The translations under genes and the position numbers were made by a program. A stretch of DNA of 64,000 bases from Ophiura sarsii. Taxonomy: Eukaryota > Echinodermata > Ophiuroidea > Amphilepidida > Ophiuridae. Below, in pieces: positions 42,787 to 54,500 of this stretch. Where the stretch lies: NCBI GenBank assembly GCA_035610835.1, contig CM069446.1:2061001-2125000 (forward strand), written 5' to 3'. Below the pieces are notes generated by a model. That model was not told the DNA's origin, did not search any database, and saw only the letters and a list, made by a program, of their open reading frames with translations. How positions within the stretch are numbered: the first letter of the stretch is position 1; the number at the start of each line of letters is the position of its first letter.

Positions 42787-44291
42787 ATTATTACAAGGAA
42801 GGTTGTACGGAAATGGAGAGACATATGTTGGCTCCAAACATCATGAATGATCCTGGTCATTGTAAAGGATGAGTCCCACACCAGTAGATACAGGTGTTGG
42901 ACACAATCATGACAATTGATGATGTAAGATGTTCGGATTATGATTGTCCTTTCACGGGGAAAGGGAAAGAAGACTAGTACACTTTAAATTTACTGTTTTG
43001 TTAACGCTCTTTTCATGGGTATAGGGTTAAGCGCAACAATGGAAGCTGCATCATTTGTTATTCAAATGACCACTGCTTCATTAATATTGGTGCTATTGTG
43101 ACAAATGAGGTGTCAAACTGCCCAGAAGGAAATTCCTGTTCTTTTCCACTTGTATTTATTTAGGGTTCAAAGAAATAAACACAGGGCGCCTCGAAAAAAG
43201 TGGATACTTTCTTTTTGTGCTGTGTGTTATATCAATGTACTTGATATTAAAATAAATTTCGGACATCAATGGTGTGCTGTTGCCATGGCAACAGACTTAA
43301 ATGGCCTCCAAGAACGTCAAAAATAGGTCAAAAGGAGTAAAGATTTAGACATAAATGGTGGTTGCTATGGAATCTGCATTGCCGGTAGTTTATAATTGTC
43401 TTAAAAGTATAACCAGCAATATTAGATGTATTCCGATCATCCAAGGGCCAATAATATTTTAAAAATAATGATTACATGTCATTTTTTGACAAATTTCGTG
43501 AAAAACGCTGAAAATTGCCGTTTTCTGCTGACATGTCATTTTCAAAAGGTCATAGGTCAAAACGAATTGATCGGCAATTAAACGGTTGTGATTGACTTTT
43601 TTCCTCTAAACAGTCAGCCGAACAATGTGATATACTTTTTATGGTCAATAAATTGGTTTGTTATATTTTGTCCAAGTTAAATTAAAGTGTTGTCGTCCCA
43701 TTGACATTCATGTGAACTTTGTCCCTAAATCGAGGCCAAATGTCAACTTAACATCCAAGTTGGCAAGGATGTCTACCTAGGTTGTAATAATTGTATGCTA
43801 CATACTTCAAGGAACTTTTTGGGTTTGGCTCCATACCGGGACCAAAAAAACCGAAAAATGGGCCTCCGCTTAAAAATACAACTGTCAATGTTATAACATT
43901 GTAGAACGCAACATCAACTTGTAATGGAAACGCAACATATTTACAGTTTCTTGTCCATGGATCCTACTGCTGAGCCCGATTCTGTGGTTGCACATTAATT
44001 ATAAGATTGTGAATTGTGCATCCACTTAAACTAAACAATGGCATACCACCAGGCCCCTGCTACATAGATTCTCGGTGGCTGTCGCTCCGATACAACGTGC
44101 AAATCTGATAGAAACAATTCTAACACAAACGGGACCGGCTAAATGCCGAGACTATAGAGAAAGCCACTGACTTTCGGCAGCTTAAGAGTTACCCCTGCAT
44201 CGTCTTGGTTCCCAATTTGAATACGATTTAAACCTTTAAAATAAACAATCGGGTTCCAACACGTCGCAATAGCTATTATGTTGATCATAGA
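42787..44291. other. no recognisable gene or element
   Basis: AT-rich DNA. Short frames of 60-80 residues carry no recognisable motif, and I find no HYR-like exon here despite the upstream first-exon copy. Confidence 0.4.
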
Positions 44292-44784
44292 TATAGACGA
44301 TTTCAAATTGAGATCGGAAATCTTCGGAAAAACAGGTCACGTGGAGTAGGTGCGCTGTGCGTTCTTCGCAACAGTTGATCGCATTCACAGTATTGTCCTG
44401 GTTGGTTGTCCGCCTAGTGATTTACTATGTTTACATACACGCGTGCACACATGAGAAGTAAAACGTGGAACGAGACTATTTTTTTAAAAATCAACAACAG
44501 GCGTTGACGGGCAAATTCCAAATGTATCGAGCAGACGGTAAAAAGTGAAAATATTACCCCAGATCTCTTTCATCTCACCGTTTTTGTTACTGAAATGCCG
44601 CAACAACAACTTTGTGAGGGATACAATCTATCACCAACACCAGCGCAATCTACCACACGGGCAGACGGGTGAAAAACACGTTTGTTTTTCTTCGGCATAT
44701 GGACATGTAACCGAGCGTCAAATCACTCGGCTAATCGGAAGCATTCGGAACCGATCGTATATTTTCGGATTTGAAATGGTCTAT
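44292..44784. mobile_element. TIR element (ATAGACCATTTCAAAT), copy 2
   Basis: An inverted match to 17560-18065 across nearly its full length, with ends TATAGACGATTTCAAATT and ATTTGAAATGGTCTAT. It lacks the 29 bp hairpin found in copy 1. Confidence 0.75.
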
Positions 44785-45339
44785 CGTATTGGGAAACTCC
44801 CCTCGTATTTACTGCGTAAAGTGAAGCCGAACGTTTTTGTTTACATTTTACGCAGCCGTGCTTACTTGTGAAAAATATTACGCACATACGCAGCCTTTTC
44901 CGCGTTATTTTTCAGGGGCGGCGTATGCCAACAGCGAGGTTTTAATCAGAAACGAAGCCTTTCTTAACTAAATTGAAATTGTTTTGCGTTTTTAATTTGA
45001 CTGCCTTTGCAACCGTGGCCTCCTGATGTTTTAAGAAGTTTTTGAACATAAAGTATAAAGTTATTTTTCAGAGTGAAGTAGGCCTAGACACATTTTGGAT
45101 TAATGTTACTGTTTCCAAGTATTTTAAGCTGTATTTCAGTTTTTGTAAACTGTCTTTTGAATCTAAACACTAATATAAATCTTGATTTGTTTAGATGGGT
45201 TTATTTTATCATGGAAGTAACAGACATGATTTTACCTATACATTTTATTTTTCTTATCATTTTTATCAGATAAAAGTCTTCATTTCATGTATTTTAATAC
45301 TAGATCTCTCTTGCCAAGCTTTCTGAATTACGTTACGTT

Positions 45340-45676
45340 CCATTTTTTCGAATGCCAACCCAGCTGTTGTAGCTATATCTGAGTCAGTTCCTGATGACTT
45401 GAAGTGTGCCCGTGTCAACCAACTTTTTAAAACTACGGGTAGTAGATCAATTGTTGGTATAGGCTCATCAGCTTACTTAATGTGGTTTCAAAAATTCTTG
45501 AGAAATCTTGTGTACAACCAGCTTGACCAATATTTAACAGATCATCAACTTCTCTACTCTCACCAATCTGGTTTTAGAGGAACTTGCTTTACACGTGTCT
45601 CATTCACCATGTTCACCTCACCGATCACGTGCGTACACAGGTTTCTGAGGGAAATTATACGAGTATGGTGTTGCTA
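45340..45676 (+). pseudogene. LINE reverse transcriptase, N-terminal part
   Basis: VPDDLKCARVNQLFKTTGSR, then LVYNQLDQYLTDHQLLYSHQ and SGFRGTC. After a frameshift it continues TCLIHHVHLTDHVR, TQVSEGNYTSMVLL. This is the usual order before the catalytic core in CR1/L2-like non-LTR elements (K-V-x-x-L-F-K, QSGFR, LxxxTDHVR). The frame is then cut by the insertion at 45677-46028 and resumes at 46029. Confidence 0.85.
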
Positions 45677-46028
45677 AGAGTAAAAGCAAGATATACCAAC
45701 AGGGTGTGGGGAAACAGGTAATAACAAGGGAGAATAATGCGATAAAACAGATAAATAACAAAAAAACACAATAACACGAAAATGCACTGGGACAAGCAAT
45801 GAAAATTGCTGTGCAATGAAACAACAAAGATATATGGTAACAATAAAGACCGACGTTTCAAGTGGATATACCACCCTTCATCAGGGACAAAATATAAAAA
45901 ACAAAAGTGTTAAGAACTATAAATAAGATAATGAACTATATAGACAAGTCCACCACTGTAATTATAGCACAATGCCAGTAATAGATGTTGACTACTACAC
46001 ACTCAAGTTAACACTCAACTATGGTAGG
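45677..46028 (-). mobile_element. 352 bp retroelement insertion with hammerhead-like motif
   Basis: Flanked by a 14 bp direct repeat with one mismatch (GTATGGTGTTGCTA at 45663-45676; GTATGGTGTTGTTA at 46029-46042). Removing the insert and one repeat makes the reverse transcriptase frame continuous (TSMVLL joined to DLQKAF), which proves insertion. There are no TIRs and no coding capacity. Size, variable-length target duplication and the ribozyme-like motif fit small non-autonomous retrozyme or Penelope-related elements (inference). Confidence 0.75.
45848..45891 (-). ncRNA. hammerhead-ribozyme-like motif
   Basis: The minus strand has CTGATGA (45884-45878), an 18-nt segment that can fold as stem-loop II (AGGGTGG..CCACTT, one bulge), then GAAA (45859-45856) and CGTCGGTC. 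The core CTGATGA-stem II-GAAA is the hammerhead consensus. C after GAAA with a following GTC would allow a minimal two-pair stem III. Stem I pairing is not obvious from the flanks, so activity as a monomer is doubtful. Confidence 0.55.
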
Positions 46029-46375
46029 GTATGGTGTTGTTAGACCTACAAAAAGCGTTTGACGCGGTCAATCACAATATCTTGTGCAATAAACTTCGTG
46101 TTATGGGTGTTGAATCAATAGATTGGTTCAGGTCTTACCTAAGTGATAGACGACAGGTTGTCTGTGTTAATAAAACTAGTTCCAATCCTATGTCAATTAC
46201 TTGCGGCGTGCCTCAGGGCAGTGTCTTGGGGCCGCTTTTATTTCTTTGCTACATCAACTACATGCCTATCAGTGTGGATTGTAAGCTCGAACTTTATGCA
46301 GACGATAGCGCATTGCTTGTTGATGGCAAAGATACAGATGAAATTCCCTGTTTGAGATTAATAAAGTTTAAATGA
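46029..46375 (+). pseudogene. LINE reverse transcriptase, catalytic part
   Basis: It contains DLQKAFDAVNH, WFRSYLSDRRQ, GVPQGSVLGPLLF and LYADDSALLVDGK, the core reverse transcriptase motifs with the YADD catalytic pair intact. Soon after, the sequence jumps to a 3' end (TTAATAAAGTTTAAATGAATGAATGAATGA), so the C-terminal half is deleted. Same element as 45340-45676. Confidence 0.9.
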
Positions 46376-47103
46376 ATGAATGAATGAACAATTTCTGTTA
46401 CTCTCGACACAATCTGCCTATGCTCAGTCAACCCTTTTACGCTACAATGATTTGGATCAATACATGCTTTACAACCACGAAACACACAGACTGTGCATGG
46501 TTTTACTATGTTGTGTTATTGTTTACGACAAGCATTTTGATACTACAGATGAACACGAATCCTTATCTGGTTTTTGATCAAGTTTAGTATCTATATCACA
46601 CAATTTTAAAGATGTTAGTAGCTGAATATATTGTCATGTTACCTAGTTTCAGTTTCAATTTCAGTTTCAGTTTCAGTTTATTTTCACCCCTCACCATAGT
46701 ATAATACATCATACAAGCAAATTATTAGAAAACAAAAAGGAGCACAGCTCGAAGTATATTGGTCACCCTGATAATTTCATGATAATAATGATAGTTTCTT
46801 AAAAGTACTACAAAGAAGACGACTACAAACACGAGACACTAGACAGGACAGGATATGTGTAAACAAGACCGGACAGGACATTTGCAACTAAACACTAAAG
46901 TGTAGGCAGTAATGATGGCATCAGCTATAACATAATAATCTCATGTGGTACAATTTCTCATGTGGTTAACGGTAAACTTTAAACTTTAAAAATGATTAAT
47001 TGATTATTGGTAATATGAAATGGCGATTTGGCATTTCTAAACTCGCTATTCACTGAATTCCATAGCAGAGGGCATGTCTTCTAAGGGACGATATAAAGTC
47101 AAC
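46376..47103. other. LINE 3' tail and low-complexity DNA
   Basis: A (TGAA)n tail follows the reverse transcriptase relic (46371-46388), as in many non-LTR elements. A (TTTCAG)n run lies at 46647-46680, followed by TTTATTTTCACCCCTCACCA, probably the antisense end of another retroelement. Nothing else is recognised. Confidence 0.5.
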
Positions 47104-47256
47104 ATGGATCTCGTAAATCTATTAGAATAGTGACATTTTGTGACTGTAATATTCCAAGCTATTCGGTTATAGACGTTGATATGGATCTCGTAAATCTTTT
47201 AGAAATATTGAAATTTTGTGGCTGAAATATTCCAAGCTATTCGGTTATACACGTCG
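47104..47256 (+). repeat. 77 bp tandem duplication
   Basis: ATGGATCTCGTAAATCT..TTAGAA...ATATTCCAAGCTATTCGG occurs at 47104-47180 and 47181-47256 with about ten differences. Confidence 0.75.
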
Positions 47257-47425
47257 AATTCGGAATGAACCACATTTGTGTGTTCTGTGTGTAAACCAAT
47301 GGGGTTCATTCATGCATTACCTTACGCACACAATACGGAATATGGCGACCTTGGAGTCAATAATGATGGTACCTTTTAGCTCAAAACCTTTTGATAGGAA
47401 GTGCTTGAACTTGATATTTGATCTA

Positions 47426-47704
47426 CAATCTTGTTCAAAACCTGTTGGGACACTATACACGTGCGCATCAAATATCTTTCAAAATTAGTAAAAAGCTGTC
47501 AATTGAAAGTATGATAGTCAAAACTAGTACGTAAAGCTGCCATCCCTCTCACCCCTCCCCCCCCAAACCAATGTTGGGGCTGATATATATAACACAGCCC
47601 GTTGCTGGACGATGCTTTTATATGGACCAACATTGAGTTTAGGGGGAGGGACCACCGTTTCACAGGACATGCAGGAAGTGTCCCAACAGTTTTGAACATG
47701 ATTG
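47426..47704. mobile_element. 279 bp Tc1/mariner-like MITE inside the satellite unit
   Basis: Described for unit 1. Flanked by TA. The left end CAATCTTGTTCAAAACCTGT and right end complement CAATCATGTTCAAAACTGTT continue to GGGACACT, giving ~28 bp TIRs. The interior carries the poly-C tract. The same element is at the start of every long unit (for example 49116-49394), always flanked by TA. Absent from units 57595-61839. Confidence 0.85.
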
Positions 47705-48069
47705 TATTAAGGGAGTGGAAAAATGAGCTATAAAAAATACAAAAATCGCTATATCTCGAAAACGGTAGCTTCGATTTTAACCATTCTTTTTAAGAAATGA
47801 AGAACATTGCTTCTGTAACATTTCGAGTTAAACTTCATAGTCTAATTACGTATACACATTTAATGAAATACATAAATAACGTGTATTTTGATAAAGTGTC
47901 ATAGTTTCAAAGTATCTAATTTACAGCGGCGAGTGTTTCAAACGATTGCATCAAGTGGCGGTGCGTCAAGGCGACGAAAAAAAACCATGTTGTACAAACC
48001 TGATCAACTCATTTATTTCAAATCTTAATTGTTTAAACATTTGAAGTAAAAATTAAAATGTAACTAAAC

Positions 48070-48141
48070 TGCCGCGCTGAGATTCGAACCCATGGACAGA
48101 GTCTGCGGTGTCAGTCGAAACCACTACACTAGTAGGGCAAT
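48070..48141 (-). repeat. tRNA-like segment in each satellite unit (antisense)
   Basis: The minus strand has box A-like TAGTGTAGTGGTT and box B GGTTCGAATCTC, with TGCC/GGCA acceptor pairing and a four-pair T stem. The anticodon stem is poor, so it is a tRNA-derived sequence, not a functional tRNA gene. Repeated in every unit at the same offset. Confidence 0.6.
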
Positions 48142-48473
48142 ACGTTGTACTAGTATAAGAAGATAAGGTATAACAATTTATCTTGTTAAACTAATATTCT
48201 TCTTGAGATGATTTAGTATGGAAATACACTTATTATTATCGGTCTACCACGGTTAACATTATATACACTTTCATACTGTTCAAAATAATAATCATTTTTG
48301 CGAATTCAACACGATTAACCACGGTCTACCAATAATATCTTAAAAGATGATCAATACTTCCTTTCTATTCATTCTGGTAGACCGTACATAGGGTTCTATT
48401 GAAATTGATGGTTGACCGTGGTTGATCAATACAGTGCTAGAGTTAATAAGCAAAATGCCTCTTCAAAAAGCTG

Positions 48474-48545
48474 ACTCCCCAGTTAGCTCAGTGGTATGTT
48501 TCCTGTCTTAGAATAAGTAGATTGCTGGTTCGAATCTCGATAGGT
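48474..48545 (+). repeat. tRNA-like segment in each satellite unit (sense)
   Basis: AGTTAGCTCAGTGGTATG (box A-like) and TGGTTCGAATCTC (box B) at tRNA spacing. The stems pair incompletely. About 330 bp from the antisense tRNA-like segment and in the opposite orientation, with GGTCTACCACGG / GGTAGACCGT inverted motifs in between (48239-48425). Confidence 0.6.
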
Positions 48546-51500
48546 TCTTGTTTTTATGGTTTTGTTTTCGTTTGTTTAGTTTTGTATTTCATTTTGGAAA
48601 TGTTTGTAACTTTTCATTCTAAAGTTGATTTCATTTTTCCGGACCTTACGAATTGGTATAATATGTTTAATAATAACATGCGATTTATAGGTGATGTATT
48701 ACGTTGTCAAATGGATATTTTGTGTTTGTTGACATCTACCTCTATACGAATACGAATCTTAATTATTATGGCGTCTCAATTAACATGCTTCAATTAAGAG
48801 TATATTAATCTGAAATAAACGGTCGCCCCAACCCTACCACAATAACACAATCATTAGTTTATTTAATTACATTATTTGTTTTACCTATTATCTTATGAAA
48901 TAAGTCTTTATTAAAAAGTACCATTTAGGTGCGTAATTCAGACAATGCCCCTTTAAATTGAAGACATTACTAACCCATTATTTTCTTAAATAAACGATAC
49001 TAATGGCACATTATCGCTCTCTAATATTGCCAAATATAAGATAATTTGGAACTTATTTAATGCAGTTACAAGGACTTATATGAATTTAGTACATTATTTT
49101 TACAATGCTTTAATACAATCTTGTTCAAAACCTGTTGGGACACTATACACGTGCGCATCAAATATCTTTCAAAATTAGTAAAAAGCTGTCAATTGAAAGT
49201 ATGATAGTCAAAACTAGTACGTAAAGCTGCCATCCCTCTCACCCCTCCCCCCCCAAACCAATGTTGGGGCTGATATATATAACACAGCCCGTTGCTGGAC
49301 GATGCTTTTATATGGACCAACATTGAGTTTAGGGGGAGGGACCACCGTTTCACAGGACATGCAGGAAGTGTCCCAACAGTTTTGAACATGATTGTATTAA
49401 GGGAGTGGAAAAATGAGCTATAAAAAATACAAAAATCGCTATATCTCGAAAACGGTAGCTTCGATTTTAACCATTCTTTTTAAGAAATGAAGAACATTGC
49501 TTCTGTAACATTTCGAGTTAAACTTCATAGTCTAATTACGTATACACATTTAATGAAATACATAAATAACGTGTATTTTGATAAAGTGTCATAGTTTCAA
49601 AGTATCTAATTTACAGCGGCGAGTGTTTCAAACGATTGCATCAAGTGGCGGTGCGTCAAGGCGACGAAAAAAAACCATGTTGTACAAACCTGATCAACTC
49701 ATTTATTTCAAATCTTAATTGTTTAAACATTTGAAGTAAAAATTAAAATGTAACTAAACTGCCGCGCTGAGATTCGAACCCATGGACAGAGTCTGCGGTG
49801 TCAGTCGAAACCACTACACTAGTAGGGCAATACGTTGTACTAGTATAAGAAGATAAGGTATAACAATTTATCTTGTTAAACTAATATTCTTCTTGAGATG
49901 ATTTAGTATGGAAATACACTTATTATTATCGGTCTACCACGGTTAACATTATATACACTTTCATACTGTTCAAAATAATAATCATTTTTGCGAATTCAAC
50001 ACGATTAACCACGGTCTACCAATAATATCTTAAAAGATGATCAATACTTCCTTTCTATTCATTCTGGTAGACCGTACATAGGGTTCTATTGAAATTGATG
50101 GTTGACCGTGGTTGATCAATACAGTGCTAGAGTTAATAAGCAAAATGCCTCTTCAAAAAGCTGACTCCCCAGTTAGCTCAGTGGTATGTTTCCTGTCTTA
50201 GAATAAGTAGATTGCTGGTTCGAATCTCGATAGGTTCTTGTTTTTATGGTTTTGTTTTCGTTTGTTTAGTTTTGTATTTCATTTTGGAAATGTTTGTAAC
50301 TTTTCATTCTAAAGTTGATTTCATTTTTCCGGACCTTACGAATTGGTATAATATGTTTAATAATAACATGCGATTTATAGGTGATGTATTACGTTGTCAA
50401 ATGGATATTTTGTGTTTGTTGACATCTACCTCTATACGAATACGAATCTTAATTATTATGGCGTCTCAATTAACATGCTTCAATTAAGAGTATATTAATC
50501 TGAAATAAACGGTCGCCCCAACCCTACCACAATAACACAATCATTAGTTTATTTAATTACATTATTTGTTTTACCTATTATCTTATGAAATAAGTCTTTA
50601 TTAAAAAGTACCATTTAGGTGCGTAATTCAGACAATGCCCCTTTAAATTGAAGACATTACTAACCCATTATTTTCTTAAATAAACGATACTAATGGCACA
50701 TTATCGCTCTCTAATATTGCCAAATATAAGATAATTTGGAACTTATTTAATGCAGTTACAAGGACTTATATGAATTTAGTACATTATTTTTACAATGCTT
50801 TAATACAATCTTGTTCAAAACCTGTTGGGACACTATACACGTGCGCATCAAATATCTTTCAAAATTAGTAAAAAGCTGTCAATTGAAAGTATGATAGTCA
50901 AAACTAGTACGTAAAGCTGCCATCCCTCTCACCCCTCCCCCCCCCCCCAAACCAATGTTGGGGCTGATATATATAACACAGCCCGTTGCTGGACGATGCT
51001 TTTATATGGACCAACATTGAGTTTAGGGGGAGGGACCACCGTTTCACAGGACATGCAGGAAGTGTCCCAACAGTTTTGAACATGATTGTATTAAGGGAGT
51101 GGAAAAATGAGCTATAAAAAATACAAAAATCGCTATATCTCGAAAACGGTAGCTTCGATTTTAACCATTCTTTTTAAGAAATGAAGAACATTGCTTCTGT
51201 AACATTTCGAGTTAAACTTCATAGTCTAATTACGTATACACATTTAATGAAATACATAAATAACGTGTATTTTGATAAAGTGTCATAGTTTCAAAGTATC
51301 TAATTTACAGCGGCGAGTGTTTCAAACGATTGCATCAAGTGGCGGTGCGTCAAGGCGACGAAAAAAAACCATGTTGTACAAACCTGATCAACTCATTTAT
51401 TTCAAATCTTAATTGTTTAAACATTTGAAGTAAAAATTAAAATGTAACTAAACTGCCGCGCTGAGATTCGAACCCATGGACAGAGTCTGCGGTGTCAGTC

Positions 51501-54500
51501 GAAACCACTACACTAGTAGGGCAATACGTTGTACTAGTATAAGAAGATAAGGTATAACAATTTATCTTGTTAAACTAATATTCTTCTTGAGATGATTTAG
51601 TATGGAAATACACTTATTATTATCGGTCTACCACGGTTAACATTATATACACTTTCATACTGTTCAAAATAATAATCATTTTTGCGAATTCAACACGATT
51701 AACCACGGTCTACCAATAATATCTTAAAAGATGATCAATACTTCCTTTCTATTCATTCTGGTAGACCGTACATAGGGTTCTATTGAAATTGATGGTTGAC
51801 CGTGGTTGATCAATACAGTGCTAGAGTTAATAAGCAAAATGCCTCTTCAAAAAGCTGACTCCCCAGTTAGCTCAGTGGTATGTTTCCTGTCTTAGAATAA
51901 GTAGATTGCTGGTTCGAATCTCGATAGGTTCTTGTTTTTATGGTTTTGTTTTCGTTTGTTTAGTTTTGTATTTCATTTTGGAAATGTTTGTAACTTTTCA
52001 TTCTAAAGTTGATTTCATTTTTCCGGACCTTACGAATTGGTATAATATGTTTAATAATAACATGCGATTTATAGGTGATGTATTACGTTGTCAAATGGAT
52101 ATTTTGTGTTTGTTGACATCTACCTCTATACGAATACGAATCTTAATTATTATGGCGTCTCAATTAACATGCTTCAATTAAGAGTATATTAATCTGAAAT
52201 AAACGGTCGCCCCAACCCTACCACAATAACACAATCATTAGTTTATTTAATTACATTATTTGTTTTACCTATTATCTTATGAAATAAGTCTTTATTAAAA
52301 AGTACCATTTAGGTGCGTAATTCAGACAATGCCCCTTTAAATTGAAGACATTACTAACCCATTATTTTCTTAAATAAACGATACTAATGGCACATTATCG
52401 CTCTCTAATATTGCCAAATATAAGATAATTTGGAACTTATTTAATGCAGTTACAAGGACTTATATGAATTTAGTACATTATTTTTACAATGCTTTAATAC
52501 AATCTTGTTCAAAACCTGTTGGGACACTATACACGTGCGCATCAAATATCTTTCAAAATTAGTAAAAAGCTGTCAATTGAAAGTATGATAGTCAAAACTA
52601 GTACGTAAAGCTGCCATCCCTCTCACCCCTCCCCCCCCCCCCCCCCCAAACCAATGTTGGGGCTGATATATATAACACAGCCCGTTGCTGGACGATGCTT
52701 TTATATGGACCAACATTGAGTTTAGGGGGAGGGACCACCGTTTCACAGGACATGCAGGAAGTGTCCCAACAGTTTTGAACATGATTGTATTAAGGGAGTG
52801 GAAAAATGAGCTATAAAAAATACAAAAATCGCTATATCTCGAAAACGGTAGCTTCGATTTTAACCATTCTTTTTAAGAAATGAAGAACATTGCTTCTGTA
52901 ACATTTCGAGTTAAACTTCATAGTCTAATTACGTATACACATTTAATGAAATACATAAATAACGTGTATTTTGATAAAGTGTCATAGTTTCAAAGTATCT
53001 AATTTACAGCGGCGAGTGTTTCAAACGATTGCATCAAGTGGCGGTGCGTCAAGGCGACGAAAAAAAACCATGTTGTACAAACCTGATCAACTCATTTATT
53101 TCAAATCTTAATTGTTTAAACATTTGAAGTAAAAATTAAAATGTAACTAAACTGCCGCGCTGAGATTCGAACCCATGGACAGAGTCTGCGGTGTCAGTCG
53201 AAACCACTACACTAGTAGGGCAATACGTTGTACTAGTATAAGAAGATAAGGTATAACAATTTATCTTGTTAAACTAATATTCTTCTTGAGATGATTTAGT
53301 ATGGAAATACACTTATTATTATCGGTCTACCACGGTTAACATTATATACACTTTCATACTGTTCAAAATAATAATCATTTTTGCGAATTCAACACGATTA
53401 ACCACGGTCTACCAATAATATCTTAAAAGATGATCAATACTTCCTTTCTATTCATTCTGGTAGACCGTACATAGGGTTCTATTGAAATTGATGGTTGACC
53501 GTGGTTGATCAATACAGTGCTAGAGTTAATAAGCAAAATGCCTCTTCAAAAAGCTGACTCCCCAGTTAGCTCAGTGGTATGTTTCCTGTCTTAGAATAAG
53601 TAGATTGCTGGTTCGAATCTCGATAGGTTCTTGTTTTTATGGTTTTGTTTTCGTTTGTTTAGTTTTGTATTTCATTTTGGAAATGTTTGTAACTTTTCAT
53701 TCTAAAGTTGATTTCATTTTTCCGGACCTTACGAATTGGTATAATATGTTTAATAATAACATGCGATTTATAGGTGATGTATTACGTTGTCAAATGGATA
53801 TTTTGTGTTTGTTGACATCTACCTCTATACGAATACGAATCTTAATTATTATGGCGTCTCAATTAACATGCTTCAATTAAGAGTATATTAATCTGAAATA
53901 AACGGTCGCCCCAACCCTACCACAATAACACAATCATTAGTTTATTTAATTACATTATTTGTTTTACCTATTATCTTATGAAATAAGTCTTTATTAAAAA
54001 GTACCATTTAGGTGCGTAATTCAGACAATGCCCCTTTAAATTGAAGACATTACTAACCCATTATTTTCTTAAATAAACGATACTAATGGCACATTATCGC
54101 TCTCTAATATTGCCAAATATAAGATAATTTGGAACTTATTTAATGCAGTTACAAGGACTTATATGAATTTAGTACATTATTTTTACAATGCTTTAATACA
54201 ATCTTGTTCAAAACCTGTTGGGACACTATACACGTGCGCATCAAATATCTTTCAAAATTAGTAAAAAGCTGTCAATTGAAAGTATGATAGTCAAAACTAG
54301 TACGTAAAGCTGCCATCCCTCTCACCCCTCCCCCCCCCCCCCCCCCAAACCAATGTTGGGGCTGATATATATAACACAGCCCGTTGCTGGACGATGCTTT
54401 TATATGGACCAACATTGAGTTTAGGGGGAGGGACCACCGTTTCACAGGACATGCAGGAAGTGTCCCAACAGTTTTGAACATGATTGTATTAAGGGAGTGG

